From an uncultured Bacteroidota bacterium (GTDB lineage Bacteria > Bacteroidota > Bacteroidia > Chitinophagales > LD1), in the NCBI GenBank assembly GCA_903861145.1, contig CAIOTH010000052.1, positions 1 to 43,984 of the forward strand: DNA of 43,984 bases. Reading direction: 5' to 3'. Position numbers and translations under genes: made by a program. Below the pieces are notes generated by a model, which worked only from the letters and a program-made list of their open reading frames with translations, ran no database searches and was not told the origin of the DNA. This document shows, piece by piece, positions 25,716 through 34,429 of the stretch; position 1 is the stretch's first letter, and each line of letters starts with the position of its first letter.

Positions 25716-28700
25716 CTATCGGCCTACAATCAATTTGCGATAAACGCTGGCTTCATTTTGGCTAATCTGCACCAGGTAAATGCCGGTGGCAATACCGGTC
25801 ATATCTATCGAAATTTTTTCACCCGATACCGGTGTGTTATCACTTGCAATTAGCACACGGCCTTTCATATCAAGCAGGCGAACTGCAACTTTTCCTTCGC
25901 CAATCGAACCTTTAAAATCCACGAACAAAGTATTATCAACCGGGTTGGGGTAAACAGAAATACCTGCTAATGCCGATGGCTCTGCAATACCTGCAAATGT
26001 TACATCGTAAGGTGTTGAAATATTTTGGCAACCATGTATATCAGTAACCTCAACAGTATAATTACCATTGCCCGGAGGAGTTAACCTTTGGCTACTTGCT
26101 CCACCAACCGAAATATTATTTACATACCACTGGTAAAAACTACCCGGCGATGAAACCAGTATGCCAGAGCTATCAACAACGTTGGCTACCGGTGCAGCAA
26201 ACACGTTCATAGTTAAACTGTTTGAAGAAGCGGTATTAGGGCTTGCACATGATAAAGTACTGGTAACAGAACAGTTGATAACATCTCCGTCAACCAGGCC
26301 ATTATCAATATAAGCAGCTGAGCCGTTTCCAACAGTATTCCCATTTTTGCTCCATTGATATACCGGGCTCGAACCGCCGTTTACTGCCGTTGCATTAAAA
26401 GTAACACCAACACCCTGGCAAATATTTAAGCCAACATTCGAACTAACACTCACAACTGCTGGCCCACCTTGAACCACGCTAAATGTCAACGGGCTTGAAA
26501 CTACAACCTGTTGCGAAACACAGGTTGAACTTGATGTAAGCTGCACAATGTAAACATCACCGTTAGCTATTGATGATGGAGAATAAGTAGCCGAAGTAGC
26601 GCCTGATATATTATTCCCGTTCTTCATCCACTGATAAGCAGGCGATGAGCCACCATTAACCGGCGTAGCGTTTAACGTTCCGCTTTGCCCGTTGCAGATA
26701 GATGTGCCCACCGAAGATGATAAAATTACAGTTGCAGTACCACCGGTTGATACGCTAATATTAATAATATTAGAAGTAGCGGTTGTAGGAGATGCACATG
26801 ATGAACTTGATGTAAGCACTACCGAAATGGCCGCGCTGTTTCCTAACGTAGAGCTTGAGTAAGTAGACGATGTTGCCCCACTAATGGCGGTGCCACCATT
26901 ATACCACTGATATGTAGGTGAACTTCCGCCGTTAACCGGCGAAGCTGTAAAAGTCACATTCTGCCCCGAACATATCGAGGTGCCCGAGCCCGATATAATA
27001 GTTACCGCAGGAGTTATAGCACCCGAGATATTGATAGTAATTGCGTTTGAGGTAGCATTGCTGGTTGTGACACATTGCGAATTAGAAACAATTTTGCAGG
27101 TTATAACATCACCGTTAGCAAAGGTAGTTGACGAATAAGTTGAGCTGGTTGCCCCGTTTATGGCTGTGTTGCCTTTATACCACTGGTATGTAGGCGCTGT
27201 ACCCCCATTAACCGGTGTTGCTGTAAACGTTACATTTTGGCCTGAGCAAACACTATTACCCGGGCTTGCGGCAATTGAAACAGATGCCGCGCCATTGGCA
27301 GTTATAGTAAATGTAATTGCGTTTGAAGTAGCCGTTGTTGTTGAAAGACATGAGGCATTTGAAGTTAATATGCAGGTAATAATATTGCTATTGGCGAGCG
27401 TAGTAGTACTATAAGTTGAAGCCGTTGCACCGCTAATAGCAGAACCGTTTTTGTACCATTGATATGTTGGCGACGTGCCACCGTTAGTTGGTGTAGCTGT
27501 CAACGTTACGCTTTGGCCCGAGCAAATTGAACTACCTGCTCCCGATGCTATGCTAACCGATGGCGTAACCGATGTCACAATACTTATGGTTATTGAATTT
27601 GACGTAGCGGTACTGGTAGTCGGGCAACTTGCGTTTGAAGTAAGCACACAAGTAATTATCGAATTATTAGCAAGGCTCGTGCTGGAATAGGTTGAAGATG
27701 TTGCTCCTGATATTACACTGCCATTATTCTTCCATTGATACGTTGGTGCAGTTCCGCCATTGGTAGGTGTTGCGGTAAACGTTACGCTTTGGCCTGAGCA
27801 TATGCTGGTAGTTGTAGAGGTAATACTAACCGAGGGTGTTACCGATGCATTAACTGTTACCGTTATGGTATTCGATGTGGCAGGGTTGCCGGTTACCCCA
27901 GTAAGATTTGATGTCATAACGCAGGTAACCGCATTCGAACCCGCAGCCAGTGTAGTTGTGCTAAATGTGGAAGAAGTAGCCCCGCTAACGGCAGTGCCAT
28001 TAACCTTCCATTGATACGTTGGTGCTGTACCTCCATTGGTTGGTGTTGCACCAAACGTTACACTGCTTCCCGAGCAGATTGAAGTGCCGCCGGATGTTTC
28101 AGAAATACTAACACTTGCAGCCGGTGCAACCGCGGTTGCCTCGGTAATAGTTACCGGGGTTGCAACCTGGTATTTAGAGGTGCTTTGACTGCTGGCCTCA
28201 TTCATAACCCCGTAAATAATTACTGAGCCGGATCCCGAAGCCGGGGCTGTCCATGGCACAGACTCTACATAAGTACTTCCGTTACCACCTGTTCCGCTTG
28301 TGGCAGTAATTGCCCGGCTTTGCTCAATAACATCTTCTGGCAAACCCGAGTTTGCTGCGGTTGTAAGTTGAACATACGTTGGCAACGTGCCCCATGTGCC
28401 AATACTTGTTGCACTGCCGGTACCTGCACCAGATGATTTTACCACTGCTACTTGAAAACCAAAATGGGTTAAACTGGTAGTACTTGTATTTGTAGCCGAA
28501 ATTTTAACAGTATAACTTGCACCCGGATGGTAAGATGTGACAGCAACTCCAGCCGAGTCTAACTCTACCTTAACATTATCGGTACCGGAACCATGGCAAC
28601 TACCACATCCGCCGCTACCGCCCGATGCCTTTGTTCCATCAATACCCCCGTTATTGGCGGCCCCCCCCTGATAGGAATAAACAATTACCGAAACCAGTGC

Positions 28701-28733
28701 TGCGAAAACTGTAAGTAAAATTCCCTTCTTCAT
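25716..28733 (-). CDS. T9SS-secreted adhesin-like protein: CxxCH, Reeler-like domain, seven Ig-like repeats
   Basis: 1005 residues. I choose the ATG at 28733, which gives a clean signal peptide (MKKGILLTVFAALVSVIVYS). An upstream start at 28838 would add 35 residues and would place a promoter box (minus TACTTTCG, 28777-28784) inside the gene. Order: CGSCH motif at about residue 43, choice-of-anchor V/Reeler-like domain at about 50-200, seven Ig-like repeats of exactly 92 residues (about 207-850) each with SICSGQ and PTYQW, a shorter degenerate eighth unit, and a T9SS type A sorting domain (about 920-1005, SVYPNPVDNTLFVDF ... YLVQIS). Probably surface exposed; ligand unknown. Confidence 0.9.
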   Translation of the reverse strand: MKKGILLTVFAALVSVIVYSYQGGAANNGGIDGTKASGGSGGCGSCHGSGTDNVKVELDSAGVAVTSYHPGASYTVKISATNTSTTSLTHFGFQVAVVKSSGAGTGSATSIGTWGTLPTYVQLTTAANSGLPEDVIEQSRAITATSGTGGNGSTYVESVPWTAPASGSGSVIIYGVMNEASSQSTSKYQVATPVTITEATAVAPAASVSISETSGGTSICSGSSVTFGATPTNGGTAPTYQWKVNGTAVSGATSSTFSTTTLAAGSNAVTCVMTSNLTGVTGNPATSNTITVTVNASVTPSVSITSTTTSICSGQSVTFTATPTNGGTAPTYQWKNNGSVISGATSSTYSSTSLANNSIITCVLTSNASCPTTSTATSNSITISIVTSVTPSVSIASGAGSSICSGQSVTLTATPTNGGTSPTYQWYKNGSAISGATASTYSTTTLANSNIITCILTSNASCLSTTTATSNAITFTITANGAASVSIAASPGNSVCSGQNVTFTATPVNGGTAPTYQWYKGNTAINGATSSTYSSTTFANGDVITCKIVSNSQCVTTSNATSNAITINISGAITPAVTIISGSGTSICSGQNVTFTASPVNGGSSPTYQWYNGGTAISGATSSTYSSSTLGNSAAISVVLTSSSSCASPTTATSNIINISVSTGGTATVILSSSVGTSICNGQSGTLNATPVNGGSSPAYQWMKNGNNISGATSATYSPSSIANGDVYIVQLTSSSTCVSQQVVVSSPLTFSVVQGGPAVVSVSSNVGLNICQGVGVTFNATAVNGGSSPVYQWSKNGNTVGNGSAAYIDNGLVDGDVINCSVTSTLSCASPNTASSNSLTMNVFAAPVANVVDSSGILVSSPGSFYQWYVNNISVGGASSQRLTPPGNGNYTVEVTDIHGCQNISTPYDVTFAGIAEPSALAGISVYPNPVDNTLFVDFKGSIGEGKVAVRLLDMKGRVLIASDNTPVSGEKISIDMTGIATGIYLVQISQNEASVYRKLIVGR
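26184..28115 (-). repeat. Seven tandem 276-base coding repeats (Ig-like)
   Basis: The codons for YQW recur at plus 28008, 27732, 27456, 27180, 26904, 26628 and 26352: six intervals, all exactly 276 bases, although the repeat sequences have diverged. Boundaries are set from the SVSI-like start of each unit. Confidence 0.9.
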
Positions 28734-28882
28734 ATAAACTACATTGTTTAAAAGTTTAGCAATAATTTTTGCAAAGCGAAAGTAAGCTTTGTGCAGAATT
28801 TCCGCTCTCAAAATACCTCTTTTCGAGGTTATCATCAAATTCTCAAAATAAGATGCACATATTAATTTGTTTTATTCCACAA

Positions 28883-29443
28883 TTACACTCTGTCAATTAC
28901 CCCCTTGGCCATTAAAATACTGGCCACTGACAGTCCATCGCGTATTTCATTACGCAGCACCATTTGGTAGACGTCATTAAATGGTAACTTCTTAACAACC
29001 AATTGTTCATCTTCCTCCGGTTCTGCTTCAACGTGTTTAAGCCCACGGGCAATATAGGTGTACGATACCTCATCAGTTGTCGAGTTTGAAAGTTGCATTT
29101 CCAATATCATTTCAAAACTTTGCGCTTCTAAACCTGCCTCTTCAATTAATTCACGCCTGGCGGTATCAACAAGCGAAGTTCCTTTGGGACAGCCTCCTTC
29201 AATTACTTCCCATTCGTAACTATCTAATGGATAACGATATTGGCCTACAATCCAGGTATTATTATCCTCGTCCAACGGAATGATAGCTATTGCACAGGTT
29301 TTAAAGCGCACCACCCCATAAATACCATCCTTCCCCGCAGGGTTTAATACTTTGTCCTCTACAATCTTTATCCAGGGGTTTTCGTACTTTACCTCACTAC
29401 TCAACCTTGTCCACGGGTTAGTAGCTTTATTCATCTTCATCAT
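28883..29443 (-). CDS. NUDIX hydrolase, ADP-ribose pyrophosphatase-like
   Basis: 186-residue hydrolase of nucleoside-diphosphate-linked compounds. The N-terminal strand region contains ENPWIKIVEDKVLNPAGKDG, as in ADP-ribose pyrophosphatases. The Nudix box at about 83-105 ends RRELIEEAGL with the catalytic REL-x-EE part intact, but the first glutamate of the box (position 7) is Thr89 (GGCPKGTSLVD). Three ATGs could start it (29443, 29440 and 29434). It is last in a run nth - CDF - methyltransferase - NUDIX on one strand, with gaps of 5, 48 and 9 bases, which looks like an operon. Confidence 0.88.
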   Translation of the reverse strand: MMKMNKATNPWTRLSSEVKYENPWIKIVEDKVLNPAGKDGIYGVVRFKTCAIAIIPLDEDNNTWIVGQYRYPLDSYEWEVIEGGCPKGTSLVDTARRELIEEAGLEAQSFEMILEMQLSNSTTDEVSYTYIARGLKHVEAEPEEDEQLVVKKLPFNDVYQMVLRNEIRDGLSVASILMAKGVIDRV

Positions 29444-29452
29444 AAAAGTAAT

Positions 29453-30226
29453 TTAGGCGGATTTTACCCGTGCGGTTACAAAAATTGATGTACTCAAAAA
29501 AGGAACCGAAGTTGTATTATTCCCAAAAACATGTTTCACCAAAAAGCGCTTTAACGCGCCTTCTTTTAAAACATCCATGGGTGCAGTAATCAGTTTAGTT
29601 TCTAAAACTTCAAAACCGTTTTCTTCCAAAAGCCTGATAATGCGAGGACGGGTGTAAATGCGCGCATTGGCAAAACGTTCATGTATTGGTTTAGGCAACC
29701 AGCTAAAAAATGGCAACCGGTTCCATGGCAACAAAGGCAAGCGCGCCCCGTGTGTTTCAAAAATCCACCATTTATTGGGCACCGAAATCGCACAAAGGGC
29801 ACCGGGCTTAAGCCATTTGGTAATTCGTTTTATACTGCGATCATCATTAAAATGTTCAATCACTTCAAAGCAAATCAACCGGTCAAACTTTTCAGCTGCA
29901 GCATTTCCTTCAAACAAATCCTGCTCTTCAATATTTTTTATAACAACGCTGCTATTAGTAATACCGCGTTCCTTTTTTATTTCTTCAAAAACCTTTTTAT
30001 GCCCCTCATAAATATCAACGCCAATGCATTCCCTCATTTCGCCGCTCATTAACAAAAGCGTGGCGCCGTTACCGCAACCAATTTCAAGCAAACGCAAATT
30101 CTTATCGCAGAAATCCGGTATCTCTTTTACCAATTCAGCACGTCGGGTTATAATCTTATCTGTATGGTCGGCGGGTCTGCCTAAATAGTGTTCCCCTTCA
30201 AAAAGTGTTTCATCAACTCTGGTCAT
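29453..30226 (-). CDS. Class I SAM-dependent methyltransferase
   Basis: 257 residues. The SAM-binding motif I is LLEIGCGNGATLLLMSG (about 45-61), motif II IGVDIYEG, and motif IV DRLICFEVIEHFNDD (about 116-130), as in the Methyltransf_11/UbiG/SpsF-like group. The C-terminus (about 160-250) is basic and aromatic with possible membrane contact. The substrate cannot be assigned; enzymes of this kind often modify lipids or sugars. It sits nine bases upstream of the NUDIX gene and 48 bases downstream of the CDF gene. Confidence 0.86.
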   Translation of the reverse strand: MTRVDETLFEGEHYLGRPADHTDKIITRRAELVKEIPDFCDKNLRLLEIGCGNGATLLLMSGEMRECIGVDIYEGHKKVFEEIKKERGITNSSVVIKNIEEQDLFEGNAAAEKFDRLICFEVIEHFNDDRSIKRITKWLKPGALCAISVPNKWWIFETHGARLPLLPWNRLPFFSWLPKPIHERFANARIYTRPRIIRLLEENGFEVLETKLITAPMDVLKEGALKRFLVKHVFGNNTTSVPFLSTSIFVTARVKSA

Positions 30227-30274
30227 CTGTTACTTTTTATCCTCTTCTTATAAATCAGCTTTCAAATTTACTTA

Positions 30275-31276
30275 TCAGGTTAGTTCGCTTCCGTGCTTCT
30301 TATTGTGCCTTAAAATTTCAGCATTCCATTCAATTTTTCGCTTAAACGGACGCTGCCTTACTTTGCAATCCTCAATCATACAAATAGGACAAGATTGCGG
30401 CACGCACGAATCGCCATGAATGAAAAACTCAACCCTTTGGCCGTGTTGCTGGTTAATAATGGCTGCAATTTTTTCAATTTCATTATGCGCCGCCTCTAAT
30501 GTAAAATACCAGGGCAAAGTAACATGACAATCAACATGCAATTTATTACCAAACTGAATTACGCGTAAATTGTGTACATCAATCCACTCCGGCTTGCGCT
30601 GCGCAATAATATTATCTACTATGCTTTGAATAATGGCTTCATCAGCTTCATCCATTATTCCCGCAATTGATTTGCGCGCCAGTTTTACCCCCATGTAAAT
30701 AATGAGCAAGCCAAAAATGATGGCAACAATATTATCCAGTAGGTTCTGTTTGGTTAAAATAATAAGTACCAGGCCTACAATAATGCCAAACGAAGTGTAT
30801 GCATCTGATTTAAGGTGTTGCCCATCTGCCTTTAAAGTCATTGAATTATTGCTTTTGCCAACACGTACCAACCACATACCCATTCCAAAATTCACAAAGC
30901 CCGATACGATTATAATTACTATACCAATATCTAAATGCTCTAACTCAGATGGATTAAAAAACGCAATTGAAGATTTGACAATAATTCCGGCACCGGCCAA
31001 TACAATCAAAATCCCTTCAAGTCCCGCCGAAATAAACTCAACCTTGCCGTGGCCGTATGGGTGATCAAAATCTTTGGGCTTTGATGATAGGTGAAGGCTG
31101 TATAGAGCAAAACAACCGGTTAACACATTTACAATAGATTCCAGCGCATCGGTAAAAATGGTATTTGAATGCGTGTAGAAGAATGCCGCAAACTTGGCAA
31201 TAAGCAATACTACTCCAACAACAACCGCAAAAAGCTGAATGCGAAAACCATTTTTATCGGGATGTGTAGTTGCCAA
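30275..31276 (-). CDS. Cation diffusion facilitator (CDF) transporter
   Basis: 333 residues, inner membrane antiporter exporting a divalent metal (zinc, iron, manganese or cobalt) for protons. Six helices: FAVVVGVVLLIAKFAAFFYTHSNTIFTDALES (about 13-44), then HPYGHGKVEF after helix 2 and DAYTSFGIIVGLVLII (about 155-170; H-x3-D type site replaced by DGQHLKSDAYTSF). The cytoplasmic C-terminal domain ends in an unusual cysteine-rich tail, HGDSCVPQSCPICMIEDC (about 290-308), possibly metal binding. It starts five bases after the nth stop, so it is likely cotranscribed with nth. Confidence 0.9.
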   Translation of the reverse strand: MATTHPDKNGFRIQLFAVVVGVVLLIAKFAAFFYTHSNTIFTDALESIVNVLTGCFALYSLHLSSKPKDFDHPYGHGKVEFISAGLEGILIVLAGAGIIVKSSIAFFNPSELEHLDIGIVIIIVSGFVNFGMGMWLVRVGKSNNSMTLKADGQHLKSDAYTSFGIIVGLVLIILTKQNLLDNIVAIIFGLLIIYMGVKLARKSIAGIMDEADEAIIQSIVDNIIAQRKPEWIDVHNLRVIQFGNKLHVDCHVTLPWYFTLEAAHNEIEKIAAIINQQHGQRVEFFIHGDSCVPQSCPICMIEDCKVRQRPFKRKIEWNAEILRHNKKHGSELT

Positions 31277-31281
31277 GTGTT

Positions 31282-31896
31282 TTAAATTTTACTGCAAATA
31301 GGGCACTGTTCAATAACATGGCCACGTGCCGGGCAATATTCCCGGCCGAAATAAATAATTTGTAAATGTAGTTTGTTCCACAACTTTTCAGGAAACAAAC
31401 GCTTTGCATCCTTCTCAGTTTGCTCAACGCTTTTGCCATTGGTTAAATGCCAGCGGGTCATTAACCGGTGTATATGGGTATCAACCGGAAATGCCGGTGT
31501 ATGAAATATCTGGGCCATAACAACAGAAGCTGTTTTGTGTCCCACCCCCGGCAAATGCTCTAACTCTTCAAAAGTATTGGGCACCTTACCGTGGTGTTTA
31601 TCAAGTAAAATTACCGACAAACCATGTATGGCTTTGGCCTTGGCCGGCGATAAGCCACACGGTCTAATAATTTCCTGAATCTCTTTTATTGAAAGTTTCG
31701 CCATGCCCTGTGGTGTATCAGCTTTTTTGAAAAGGAGCGGGGTAATCAGGTTCACTCTCTTATCTGTGCATTGGGCCGATAGCAAAACGGCAATCAGCAT
31801 GGTATAGGCATCCTTATGATCAAGCGGAATTGCGGGGGCTGGATATAACCCTTCCAGTTTTTCAATAATAAACTCTACCCGATCCTTTTTAGTCAT
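31282..31896 (-). CDS. nth: Endonuclease III (DNA glycosylase/AP lyase), atypical C-terminus
   Basis: 204-residue base-excision-repair enzyme removing oxidised pyrimidines. The helix-hairpin-helix motif LPGVGHKTASVVMA carries catalytic Lys121, and Asp139 follows in VDTHIHRL, both as in E. coli Nth. The C-terminus has C188, C198 and C201 followed by SKI and the stop, instead of the C-x6-C-x2-C-x5-C iron-sulfur motif: the first spacing is nine residues and the fourth cysteine is missing. So the 4Fe-4S cluster is probably absent or altered. It heads the apparent operon and is separated from the T9SS gene by a terminator at 31910-31937. Confidence 0.92.
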   Translation of the reverse strand: MTKKDRVEFIIEKLEGLYPAPAIPLDHKDAYTMLIAVLLSAQCTDKRVNLITPLLFKKADTPQGMAKLSIKEIQEIIRPCGLSPAKAKAIHGLSVILLDKHHGKVPNTFEELEHLPGVGHKTASVVMAQIFHTPAFPVDTHIHRLMTRWHLTNGKSVEQTEKDAKRLFPEKLWNKLHLQIIYFGREYCPARGHVIEQCPICSKI

Positions 31897-31909
31897 TGGC
31901 CAAAAATAA

Positions 31910-31937
31910 AAAGTCCCCCGATGCTTCGGAGGACTTT
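31910..31937. terminator. Terminator downstream of the small T9SS gene
   Basis: Stem AAAGTCC-x-CCGA / TCGG-x-GGACTTT with a four-base loop. On the minus strand it is followed by CTTTTTATTTTTG-like T runs, 23 bases after the stop of the gene ending at 31960. The plus side is also T rich, so it may act both ways. Confidence 0.8.
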
Positions 31938-31959
31938 ATTTTATTTGTAAGCTTCTAAA

Positions 31960-32790
31960 TTATCTCATTTGCACCATCTGGGTGCTATAAACATCTGCAT
32001 CAACACTCAGTTTTACAATATAAATACCGCTCATGGTGCTAAATTTTGCAGCGTTAAAGTTTAAATTATAGCTACCTGCATTTTGGCTACCTTCAAATAA
32101 CGAGGTAATCATTTTACCCTCTAAATCATAAACCCCCACTTTCACCTTGGCATCCTTTTCTAAACTGTAACTGATATTGGCATTATCAACAAAAGGGTTC
32201 GGATAAACATCAATATTCATTTTGCTCTCAGCAGTTGTTTCAACAGTTGAAGCCGCCAAGGATGAAAGTGCGGCTATATTACTACTGTTATCTACCTTAC
32301 TAAGATTTGTTTCGCCCCCGCTGCATGGGTAATTATAAATTTCCATATAGCTTGAAGTTGCCCCTAACAGGCTAATATTATCTCCGCTTCTGGCAAAACT
32401 CAATTCTCCGCTTTTAAAGCACCATATTTTACCCTGCGGGCGAATAGCATTTTGAACGGCATATTCTCTAAACTGAAGTTTGTTACCAATTAATACTCCT
32501 TCTAGCTTCATATCGGCAAAATCACCGTTGGCACTAATAATAGTGGAGGTACCTGTAATGATGTCCCCATCCTGTTTAAGGTCAAATTCGTACTGAAAAA
32601 TTTCGGCATAGGCTTTTTTATCGGCTGTATACTGCATTCTTTTTCCGCTCCATTTGCCATTCAGGTCAAGCTTGGCCACCTGGTTAGCAGATAGCATTTG
32701 AACCTTAGGATCTTCGGCCCTGGCTGAAAAATTGAACGCTATTAATAACAAACAGGCAAATACGGTTGTAGTAAAACGTGTCATAAGCAT
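31960..32790 (-). CDS. Small T9SS-sorted secreted protein
   Basis: 276 residues (274 if the second ATG at 32784 is used). Signal peptide (MTRFTTTVFACLLLIAFNFS, cleaved near ARA-ED), a beta-rich domain at about 45-160 of the lipocalin-like kind (LNGKWSGKRMQYTADKK ... FEYDLKQDGDIITGT-like strands), a Ser/Ala linker, and a T9SS type A sorting domain at about 190-276 (DVYPNPFVDNANISY ... YIVKLSVDADVYSTQM). Exported to the surface or medium. Minus-strand promoter box TAATTTTG at 32892-32899, about 100 bases upstream. No function recognised. Confidence 0.85.
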   Translation of the reverse strand: MLMTRFTTTVFACLLLIAFNFSARAEDPKVQMLSANQVAKLDLNGKWSGKRMQYTADKKAYAEIFQYEFDLKQDGDIITGTSTIISANGDFADMKLEGVLIGNKLQFREYAVQNAIRPQGKIWCFKSGELSFARSGDNISLLGATSSYMEIYNYPCSGGETNLSKVDNSSNIAALSSLAASTVETTAESKMNIDVYPNPFVDNANISYSLEKDAKVKVGVYDLEGKMITSLFEGSQNAGSYNLNFNAAKFSTMSGIYIVKLSVDADVYSTQMVQMR

Positions 32791-32891
32791 TGGTTTTAAT
32801 GATTGAGTCGATATAACCTTAGATTAGGAACGTGGTGGAATTCCATACGGAAAATAAGAAAATTTTATGCGGTAATGAAAAAATAATTTCG

Positions 32892-32899
32892 CAAAATTA
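32892..32899 (-). promoter_or_regulatory. TAnnTTTG box upstream of the small T9SS gene
   Basis: Minus strand TAATTTTG, exact match to the -7 consensus, in the 248-base gap 32791-33038. No properly spaced -33 TTTG. I see nothing else in this gap except a short TGGAATTCCA palindrome near 32835. Confidence 0.45.
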
Positions 32900-33038
32900 T
32901 ACACCTGTCATTGTTAAGCCAGGACAATTCACCTATTCAAAATCGTGTTTCATATTGCAATAAACTGCACATCAAGTAGTTGCAAATTTCAATATTTTAA
33001 ATTCGGGCATACAAAACCTGTATAAAAAATGTTTAACT

Positions 33039-34187
33039 CTATATATCCAACATCATTTCAGCAAGGTTCTCCCCTATTTCGCTGCCCATAGCCACCCCCA
33101 TTCCACCCATCCGAACTGCCAAACTAACACGATTAGAATGCTGCTTAAGTATTGGAAATTTAGTGTCCGCAAAAGCCATGATCCCGGTCCACCAGTCGGC
33201 TATTTTAAACTTTACACCCGGCAGTATTATATGCTGCAACTTATCTGTAAGGTCAGCACGTATCTTTTCGTTAAATTCAAAAAGGGTTGTTTCCTCTCCG
33301 GCAAAATCAATATTTCTTCCGCCGCCAAATAAAACACTATCACCTAAACGCCTGAAATAATAGTATCCCTTATCAAAGTGATATATCCCCTTAAACCGCA
33401 AACCCGGTATCGGTTCAGTAATTAAAACCTGTCCCCGTCCCGGTTTAATATCCAGCTCTGGGTACAATTGCCTTGTAAAAGCATTGGTACATACACCCAG
33501 CTTACTAGCACTGAAACTAATCTCCTCATTCAAATAATTGTGTTTCACAATCACATTAACCGTGTTTTGCTCCTCTTCTATTGTACTTACCTCACATCCT
33601 GTTTTTATTTCAATACCACTGGTTAAGCACAGGTCAATCAAGGCGCGCATCATCATACCGCTGTTCAATTCGCCCTCAAAATTATTTCTAACAATGTATT
33701 TCACGTTGTTTTCATCAAAACCAAAATCAGCCTTCTTATTGCTATAAGTAAATGCTTCAAAGGCTTTTTCGCCCAAAACGCTCTTTAGCTTTTCGTTCAC
33801 CTCATCAATCCGGCCAATTGCGCCGGTTTGCTCCGGGCTATTATTAATCAACTCCCAACTGCCGTTTTCGGCATATCCTATTTTATCATCGCCAAGGCGC
33901 TTTCGTAATTTTTGAAGGCCCTTTTGTCGTAATGCAACCAGTTGCAAAAGCTCATCCTCCTTCATTATGCGCAGGTCGTCAATAATTTCTGTAAGGCTGC
34001 CGGTACAGGCAAAACCGGCATTTTTAGTACTTGCCCCGGTTGGTAAAACACCCCGCTCAAGTACCAGCACCCTGGTTTTGGGTGCTTTTTCTTTTATAGC
34101 CATGGCGGTTGATAGGCCAACTATGCCCCCGCCAATAATTATCATATCATAATGAAGCAACGATTGCTTCTCCCAAAAAGAAAGCAT
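33039..34187 (-). CDS. FAD-dependent oxidoreductase (DAO family)
   Basis: 382 residues. The Rossmann dinucleotide motif is YDMIIIGGGIVGLSTAMAI (about 13-31) followed by VLVLERG, and TGASTKNAGFACTGS (about 50-64) is typical of D-amino-acid oxidase-like enzymes. KPGRGQVLITEPI (about 248-260) and a late WWTGIMAFADTKFPIL complete the fold. Probably oxidises an amino acid or related amine in the cytoplasm; specificity is not visible. The start at 34187 places 12 residues before the Rossmann strand. Solitary gene between the T9SS and SWIB genes. Confidence 0.88.
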   Translation of the reverse strand: MLSFWEKQSLLHYDMIIIGGGIVGLSTAMAIKEKAPKTRVLVLERGVLPTGASTKNAGFACTGSLTEIIDDLRIMKEDELLQLVALRQKGLQKLRKRLGDDKIGYAENGSWELINNSPEQTGAIGRIDEVNEKLKSVLGEKAFEAFTYSNKKADFGFDENNVKYIVRNNFEGELNSGMMMRALIDLCLTSGIEIKTGCEVSTIEEEQNTVNVIVKHNYLNEEISFSASKLGVCTNAFTRQLYPELDIKPGRGQVLITEPIPGLRFKGIYHFDKGYYYFRRLGDSVLFGGGRNIDFAGEETTLFEFNEKIRADLTDKLQHIILPGVKFKIADWWTGIMAFADTKFPILKQHSNRVSLAVRMGGMGVAMGSEIGENLAEMMLDI

Positions 34188-34351
34188 AACACCAGGTTTA
34201 ATTTATCGCAACAAAATTAAAATTTCAGCCGCGCAAAATCCTACTTAATAAGTAGAGAATTATGTGCTGATTTTTTTGCTTTTAAAATCGCATTAAAAAC
34301 ACCAATGAAAAAGGCCAAAAAATGCCTCTTAAAACACCCACAGGTATGTGG

Positions 34352-34392
34352 AAAAAAAAATTGCCTGACTGTAAACAGGCAGGCAATTTTTT
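34352..34392. terminator. Bidirectional terminator near the SWIB gene
   Basis: Stem AATTGCCTG-A-CTG / CAG-G-CAGGCAATT with loop TAAA, nine As before and six Ts after. It ends the SWIB gene on the minus strand (38 bases past its stop). In the 242-base gap 34188-34429 I see nothing else. Confidence 0.9.
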
Positions 34393-34429
34393 AAACAATA
34401 AAACAAATTTCATTGCTAAAAGGGGGAGC

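Noticed and set aside
27160-28014. Three hydrophobic frames antisense to the Ig repeats
   Set aside because: They recur because the sense repeats recur; no start signals or membrane topology make sense.
26184-28115. CRISPR-like or non-coding tandem array
   Set aside because: The regular 276-base period is within one open frame and each unit encodes an Ig-like domain.
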